A stretch of 64,000 nucleotides of DNA from Ephydatia muelleri (lineage: Eukaryota > Porifera > Demospongiae > Spongillida > Spongillidae): contig JABACO010000032.1 of assembly GCA_013339895.1 (NCBI GenBank), positions 310,001-374,000 on the forward strand. Direction: 5' to 3'. The notes beneath the pieces were generated by a model. That model was not told the origin of the DNA and ran no database searches. It saw only the letters and a program-made list of their open reading frames with translations. The position numbers and the translations under genes are program-made. This document shows positions 58,548 through 64,000 of the stretch, one piece after another (the first letter of the stretch is position 1; the number at the start of each line of letters is the position of its first letter).

Positions 58548-58718
58548 ACTGAGAGAGAGAGAGAGAGGGAGAGAGAGAGAGGGAGAGAGAGAGGGAGGGA
58601 GAGAGGGAGAGAGAGGGAGGGAGAGAGAGAGAGGGAGAGAGAGGGAGAGAGAGAGAAGAGAGAGGGAGAGGGAGAGGAAGAGGGAGAGAGAGGGAGAGAG
58701 AGGGAGAGAGAAAGAGGG
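58548..58718. repeat. (GA)n / GAGGGA low-complexity tract
   Basis: About 170 bp of GAGAGAGG words, within an intron of the integrase-core gene. Confidence 0.95.
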
Positions 58719-59139
58719 GATAGAGTAGTCGGGATATTGTATACAATAGAAGAGGATGTATTTGAAGCGGGAGGATGCACACTGGAAGAGTGTTGAACAT
58801 GAAGTACAGTTACATAGAGATTTATAGCACGAGTTGTGTACGGAAATAGTTAGTCATATTAATACTGATATACATTGGTGCTAACCTTCTAGCTTAAGCA
58901 GTGCTTCTAAATAAAATGTAGCAACCAATTCTGGATCATTATTAGTGCTGGTCAATTCAAGCCAGATTATTAATCTTTAAGACGCATAAACTCTTAATTC
59001 CCCTACTATACTACATGTCTGTACACACCCTTCAATGCAAGCCTGTATCCAGGGAAACCCGTACGGTTTGAGCTTATCATAGCCATCAATTTGCCAGCAC
59101 CAATTGGGACCCTACAATGTACAACAGTTGATAGATATG

Positions 59140-59475
59140 GAACGTTCTATTAGATTATGAACATTGTGGATTTCTGTTTTTCAGTTTATAACATAAAACA
59201 CACATTACTAGTACGTATGTACTGAATTTGAATCGATTTTTAGGTGGCTACCTGAGGATATGGCGGTTTTGAACCCCATGGGGTATCGGACCTCGTAACG
59301 CCAGCACTGTGCATGTGGAAGATACCAGAATACATTATCACATAGAGAGGTGATGTAGGACGAGGTGGTGAAAATAGGACTCCGATAGCTTTAAGGGTTC
59401 AGAAGATATAGCAATTAATGTTTTATGTTATAAACTGAAATCCACAATGATCAAAATCTCATAGAACGTTCTATT
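59140..59475. repeat. inverted repeat with about 65-bp arms
   Basis: gaacgttctat at 59140 through cagtttataacataaaac at about 59201 is matched in reverse by 59417-59475. The loop is about 210 bp and is not coding. It is probably a foldback MITE between exons 1 and 2 of the integrase-core gene. Confidence 0.8.
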
Positions 59476-59764
59476 TACATGTACATGTTTAACTGCAGAA
59501 ATATTAGACATAAGCCCTGACATGGTTCCATTACAATCTTTTGGAGCCTTCGCATCTACGCTGACATGACCCTACAGGGTCCATCACGGCAAGTAGTATC
59601 ATCACCGTAGCTCTGAAACATTGGCTAAAGCCATTTGACCACATGCACAACAGACTTGTCATTAATATTTTTATAACCATATTTGGATTGCAGTAGCCTC
59701 CACATGGCTTGATAACCCAACAAGCAGTTAGATGTCTTAAGCTCATGCTGACCCGTTGCTGCAA

Positions 59765-60819
59765 GTTTTTGTTTTAAACACGTCAGGCTGTACGAAGCAA
59801 ACATATTTTATTGCAATTGCCCTTATGCAGTACATACGCAAATTGTTCAACACTACACGCATGCACATATCTACGCGCGCGCGCACATGTACACACACGC
59901 GCGCACGCGCACAGGCACACGCACACACACACGCACACACATATGGAATGTTATTCGTGCCAAAACTATCGCAACGTCCTCTGTAGAAACACCGCCACAC
60001 CACAAGACCAAGCGTTGTGCGCTTCATTGCTCGTGCGTGCTGCGCGCAATTTCTGACTTACCGCATATCCATTTATACATATCTGACCACAGCCTGTGCT
60101 GCGCGCAATTTCTGATCTTACCGCATATCCGACGTATGTTATTAATTCATTCTAACTTTGCCTAATAATAATATTAAACAAATTTTACCAAGGTATGTTT
60201 ATAGTGCTCTACAAAGAGAGTACGCAACAGTTTTAGAACTTGCGTGTCTACTTTCAGACCATCGATACCAGCATGGATTGTTTTAATTATGAAACATAAG
60301 TTTCTGCTAAGGTTACTAGTACTGTCCTTTTTTTGCGCTAAAGAATGCTATTTCTGGTAAGGAAAGACCACCCCCCTTTTCCCATATTTCCAATCCAGCT
60401 CTGTGCTGCCATCTCCTTCTGATACCGGGTTTTATTTCTCGCAGCTACCATTGCGGTGTCATTGGAATGTTTAGACCTACCATCCAAACAACAGACTGGT
60501 CACTTCTCCAGTTATCATTTTCTTTGTATGCGCAAGTGTGCATGTGTGTATGTATGTATGTGTGTGTGTGCTCAGTCCACTGATCAGGTTATCACAATCT
60601 CTTTGCATATGCATGTGTGTGTATGTCTGTGAAGTGTGTGTGTTGTCATTGGGAGTGTTTGTTTATAAGGTGTGCTATTCGGTTAAATTGATAGTTTTTA
60701 CCTCTCATCTGTAGAGCAATCCAACTGATCTAAGTTGATCTCTTTATACATGTATCTGCACCTTTTGGTTTTGGATTTTTAAAAAATTAAATGGTACATG
60801 TAGCTTCTGTGAGTGTGCA

Positions 60820-60853
<34 letters not shown>

Positions 60854-61337
60854 TGAGTGTGTGTGTTTGTGTGTGTGTGCAAGGAGCTAGAAGTGTGCAT
60901 AAGGTACCGTTGAGAGCACTTTGGTATCTTTGTTATTCAGGTCAAACAATACTTTGGAATCATGAAGGTCTTTAAGAACCATAACCTAGATGGATTCTTT
61001 GTTGAAGGCCAGTGCTGCAGCCTTTGCTGAAATTGCAGGCACTAATAACTGGAATTGAGGGGATTTAATCAGTCATGTTGAACACTTGAAGACATTCTTT
61101 TATCACGTTGCTAGTAAATGTACTCTCAGTTGTTTTATTATTTTTGTGGATGTTGTTTATCACACACACAAAAAAATCAGATTCTGTTTAGCTTGCATGC
61201 TTTGTAGCTCCTGGTAGATTTAAAACAAGAGATTGTTTTACAGTATATCTATGCTTTTACAATTGTGCAGGTTACGTAAAGCTACTGGTTTAGCTACTTC
61301 ACGTACAATACCGTGTGACTCATTATTCTACGCTTCT
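59765..61337. other. non-coding with microsatellites
   Basis: CA/CG runs at 59870-59940, a 59-bp-spaced direct duplication of gctgcgcgcaatttctga (60038 and 60097), and GT runs at 60537-60570 and 60820-60880. No gene was seen before the gap. Confidence 0.5.
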
Positions 61338-62337
61338 NNNNNNNNNNNNNNNNNNNNNNNNNNNNNNNNNNNNNNNNNNNNNNNNNNNNNNNNNNNNNNN
61401 NNNNNNNNNNNNNNNNNNNNNNNNNNNNNNNNNNNNNNNNNNNNNNNNNNNNNNNNNNNNNNNNNNNNNNNNNNNNNNNNNNNNNNNNNNNNNNNNNNNN
61501 NNNNNNNNNNNNNNNNNNNNNNNNNNNNNNNNNNNNNNNNNNNNNNNNNNNNNNNNNNNNNNNNNNNNNNNNNNNNNNNNNNNNNNNNNNNNNNNNNNNN
61601 NNNNNNNNNNNNNNNNNNNNNNNNNNNNNNNNNNNNNNNNNNNNNNNNNNNNNNNNNNNNNNNNNNNNNNNNNNNNNNNNNNNNNNNNNNNNNNNNNNNN
61701 NNNNNNNNNNNNNNNNNNNNNNNNNNNNNNNNNNNNNNNNNNNNNNNNNNNNNNNNNNNNNNNNNNNNNNNNNNNNNNNNNNNNNNNNNNNNNNNNNNNN
61801 NNNNNNNNNNNNNNNNNNNNNNNNNNNNNNNNNNNNNNNNNNNNNNNNNNNNNNNNNNNNNNNNNNNNNNNNNNNNNNNNNNNNNNNNNNNNNNNNNNNN
61901 NNNNNNNNNNNNNNNNNNNNNNNNNNNNNNNNNNNNNNNNNNNNNNNNNNNNNNNNNNNNNNNNNNNNNNNNNNNNNNNNNNNNNNNNNNNNNNNNNNNN
62001 NNNNNNNNNNNNNNNNNNNNNNNNNNNNNNNNNNNNNNNNNNNNNNNNNNNNNNNNNNNNNNNNNNNNNNNNNNNNNNNNNNNNNNNNNNNNNNNNNNNN
62101 NNNNNNNNNNNNNNNNNNNNNNNNNNNNNNNNNNNNNNNNNNNNNNNNNNNNNNNNNNNNNNNNNNNNNNNNNNNNNNNNNNNNNNNNNNNNNNNNNNNN
62201 NNNNNNNNNNNNNNNNNNNNNNNNNNNNNNNNNNNNNNNNNNNNNNNNNNNNNNNNNNNNNNNNNNNNNNNNNNNNNNNNNNNNNNNNNNNNNNNNNNNN
62301 NNNNNNNNNNNNNNNNNNNNNNNNNNNNNNNNNNNNN
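61338..62337. other. assembly gap, 1000 N
   Basis: Exactly 1000 N, most likely a fixed-size scaffold gap. ORFs through it are meaningless. Confidence 0.99.
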
Positions 62338-62437
62338 GAGTCATCATTGATGCCATCCACCACTCCATAAGGCTCCACATTGTTCAAATACAGGTCTGCA
62401 TACAGCTTGTTCACTATGTCAGCCACAGTGGGGTTCG
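62338..62437 (-). CDS. partial exon next to the gap, unknown gene
   Basis: Minus strand: a CACATTGCAG acceptor is followed by an open stretch FMPNPTVADIVNKLYADLYL, then NNVEPYGVVDGINDD, running into the gap. The composition is protein-like. No family was recognised; the exon's 3' border is lost in the gap. Confidence 0.5.
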
Positions 62438-62469
62438 GCATGAACTGCAATGTGCAGAGCAATTATTAA

Positions 62470-63734
62470 CACTCAATTATTAACACTCAATTACAATCAT
62501 TAACACTCAATTATTAACACTTTCATCTTGCAGTTTGTACATTATTGCAAAAACTACAAGCTGCAATTGTAACTCGTAACTGCATTTCAAGACACTGGTA
62601 CCTCAACCCCATAAACATAGGAACAGTATGTACTTTGTAGTGCTAAGGGTTAAAGCTGCCTCAAGGTATCGCGTGACGCTGATATATTTCTGCGCGTTTC
62701 GTAATTTAATGATTATCGTATAATCATATTTAGCAATTAAAATAGCATCGGAGAAGATTAAACATGATGGACGATTTTAGGAAGAAAGAATAGGTGTATA
62801 CCATGCTTCTGAAGGTTTGTGCTGGTCATTTGAGATGTGATAGGTATATGTGTGAATGACCACAGCGAGGGGATGCACATAATAACACCAGGTGTACAAT
62901 AACACCAGGTGCACATAACTAGCAACAATAAGGAAACCATAACCAGCTTCCAAACTCAGTGGACTTTAACTCTTTCGTGGGCGGCAACGCATTATTGCTC
63001 CGTAGTTGCTATGAAGAATCTAACCATTATAATGTTTTGGAGTCAACAACGTATTGTTCAGAGGAAAGTCACCGCAATAATTACCTCGAAATGATGCTAA
63101 TTTAAAGTTCTTCATGATCACAGCTTCAGTTAACTGAAGCCGTGATCATGAAGTTTAAATAGTATAATTAAATTAGTGCGTTGGCAATTGCTGTTTCGGG
63201 AAAAAGTTCCTGTAAATAAGTCTGAGAATTTGACAAGCAAATAATATTTCCTCTGAATAATATGTTATGGACTCCAAAAGCGTTAATGGTTTAGATAAAA
63301 GTGGCTCATTGTCGCAGGCTGTGGCACATATTGCGCTGTTGCCCATGAAAGAGTTAATTTGAGTAATTAATAATTGCCCCAATGAAGACTGTACCAAATG
63401 GTAGCAGTATAAATAAAGTTCTTTGGGCTCAGAGCATTTTTTTGTGTGACTTTTGTCTATTAGTGATGACAAGGTGATGACAAGGTGATGACAAGGTGAT
63501 TATTCACTTTTTTTATACAGTAAACTATCTCTCATGCGCTCCTCCCTTGAATGGCCACCACACATAAACCATACGTGAAGAGATCAAGGATTCAACTTAC
63601 ATGCTGAGGAGATATTTGGTACACGTAGCTAGCCACGTGCCACACACCTCAATCGTGCCTGAAAACCAAAGAACATATTACTCCAGGGTACTCTCCCCCC
63701 CCCCCCTCCCCTTATCAGGCCATATACATAAATA
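62470..63734. other. intergenic
   Basis: Contains (caattattaacact)n at 62472-62520 and (gatgacaaggt)n at 63463-63500. No supported gene; a 99-codon minus ORF at 63173-63472 has no recognisable domain. Confidence 0.4.
63110..63153. repeat. 44-bp palindrome without spacer
   Basis: cttcatgatcac-a-gcttcagtt joins aactgaagc-c-gtgatcatgaag, a perfect inverted repeat except one mismatched pair. Confidence 0.9.
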
Positions 63735-63974
63735 AAAAAGCTTCCCTATTGAGAAAGTGGATCTAGGATTGTTGGTGTAAAAAAGCAAGGAAACAAGGTA
63801 CAATACTGTTACAGTGGGGTTTGGTAGGATCCTACAACCAACAGCCCACATTTGGCAAATGTAGGACTGTTCAGTTGTAGGATCCTATCAAACCCCACTG
63901 TAACAGTATTGTACCTTGTTTCCTTGCTTTTTACACCACCAATCCTAGATCACTTCTCAATAGGGAAGCTTTTT
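63735..63974. repeat. foldback with about 102-bp arms
   Basis: 63735-63838 and 63874-63974 are reverse complements with a few mismatches (ggaaacaaggtacaatactg against cagtattgtaccttgtttcc). The 35-base loop itself contains acatttggcaaatgt. It is probably a foldback MITE. Confidence 0.92.
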
Positions 63975-64000
63975 CCCCTAATATTTATCCCCCCTGGAAA

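Larger units (their letters stand above)
57290..59764 (-). pseudogene. integrase-core (rve/DDE) domain gene, multi-exon, probably broken
   Basis: Minus-strand exons with GT/AG borders: about 59530-59764 (helical region GYQAMWRLLQSKYG, then MILLAVMDPVGSCQRRCEGS in another frame); 59029-59111 (GPNWCWQIDGYDKLKPYGF, the first catalytic Asp region); 58176-58240 (RIESRWSRLRAFKTTWWIDS, with the Glu of the R-IE-W motif); 58079-58124 (TLVEDGCYYLPSPYK); 57441-57588 (FEPLLRKELKEYQVQWNHHR, then PEGIPDDLYTLYG); 57290-57399. This pattern is that of the transposon-derived integrase-core proteins common in fish and marine invertebrates. The exon with the second catalytic Asp was not found, a frame change lies in the first exon, and a (GA)n tract fills one intron. 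Confidence 0.7.

Noticed and set aside
61233-62483. Long ORFs of 350-416 codons
   Set aside because: They consist of N-run X codons across the assembly gap.

Overview
The window is nuclear DNA from an invertebrate animal, most likely a demosponge. The signs are introns of about 50-90 bp with GT/AG borders, a ZNFX1-like helicase followed by a Death-domain exon, fibronectin type III exons, long CA/GT and G/C runs, and many hAT-type and foldback elements. The species assignment is an inference. There is one assembly gap, a 1000-base N run at 61338-62337. Several genes carry single-base frame breaks, so consensus error must be weighed against true pseudogenes.

Layout. 0-8 kb: a secreted-protein gene (minus strand), stray exons, and a series of minisatellites. 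8.0-14.4 kb: a 13+ exon ZNFX1-like SF1 helicase (plus) with a Death-domain exon at its end; its frame is broken several times. 15.3-17.9 kb: a DUF4371/ZMYM-type hAT transposase pseudogene (minus), split by two smaller CAG-ended elements with 5-bp target duplications. 18.8-25.2 kb: two minus-strand genes of unknown function, one with seven exons that splice cleanly to a predicted 274 residues.

25.8-46.6 kb is the most striking part: two copies of a 5-6 kb element in opposite orientation, each starting and ending at CATATGGAGAAATG. They enclose 9.4 kb that holds a second hAT pseudogene, a hAT deletion derivative (33781-39356) and, inside that derivative, a Ty3/gypsy-type retroelement (34304-38702) with identical 109-bp LTRs. 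Both arms carry exons of a fibronectin-III-containing membrane or extracellular gene, and the right arm contains an 877-bp hAT derivative whose empty site is still visible in the left arm.

46.6-64 kb: minisatellites, a degraded retroelement gag-like region (50.2-51.1 kb), an imperfect palindrome of about 1 kb (52.6-53.6 kb), a small gene with a TDP-43-like N-terminal domain (54.4-55.9 kb), a perfect 79-bp-arm hairpin (56.07-56.24 kb), exons of an integrase-core gene (57.3-59.8 kb, minus), the gap, and two further foldbacks. No tRNA, rRNA or CRISPR was found.

The genes do not form one pathway. The window reads as a transposon-rich segment with a few host genes, including candidates for innate RNA sensing or signalling (helicase plus Death domain).
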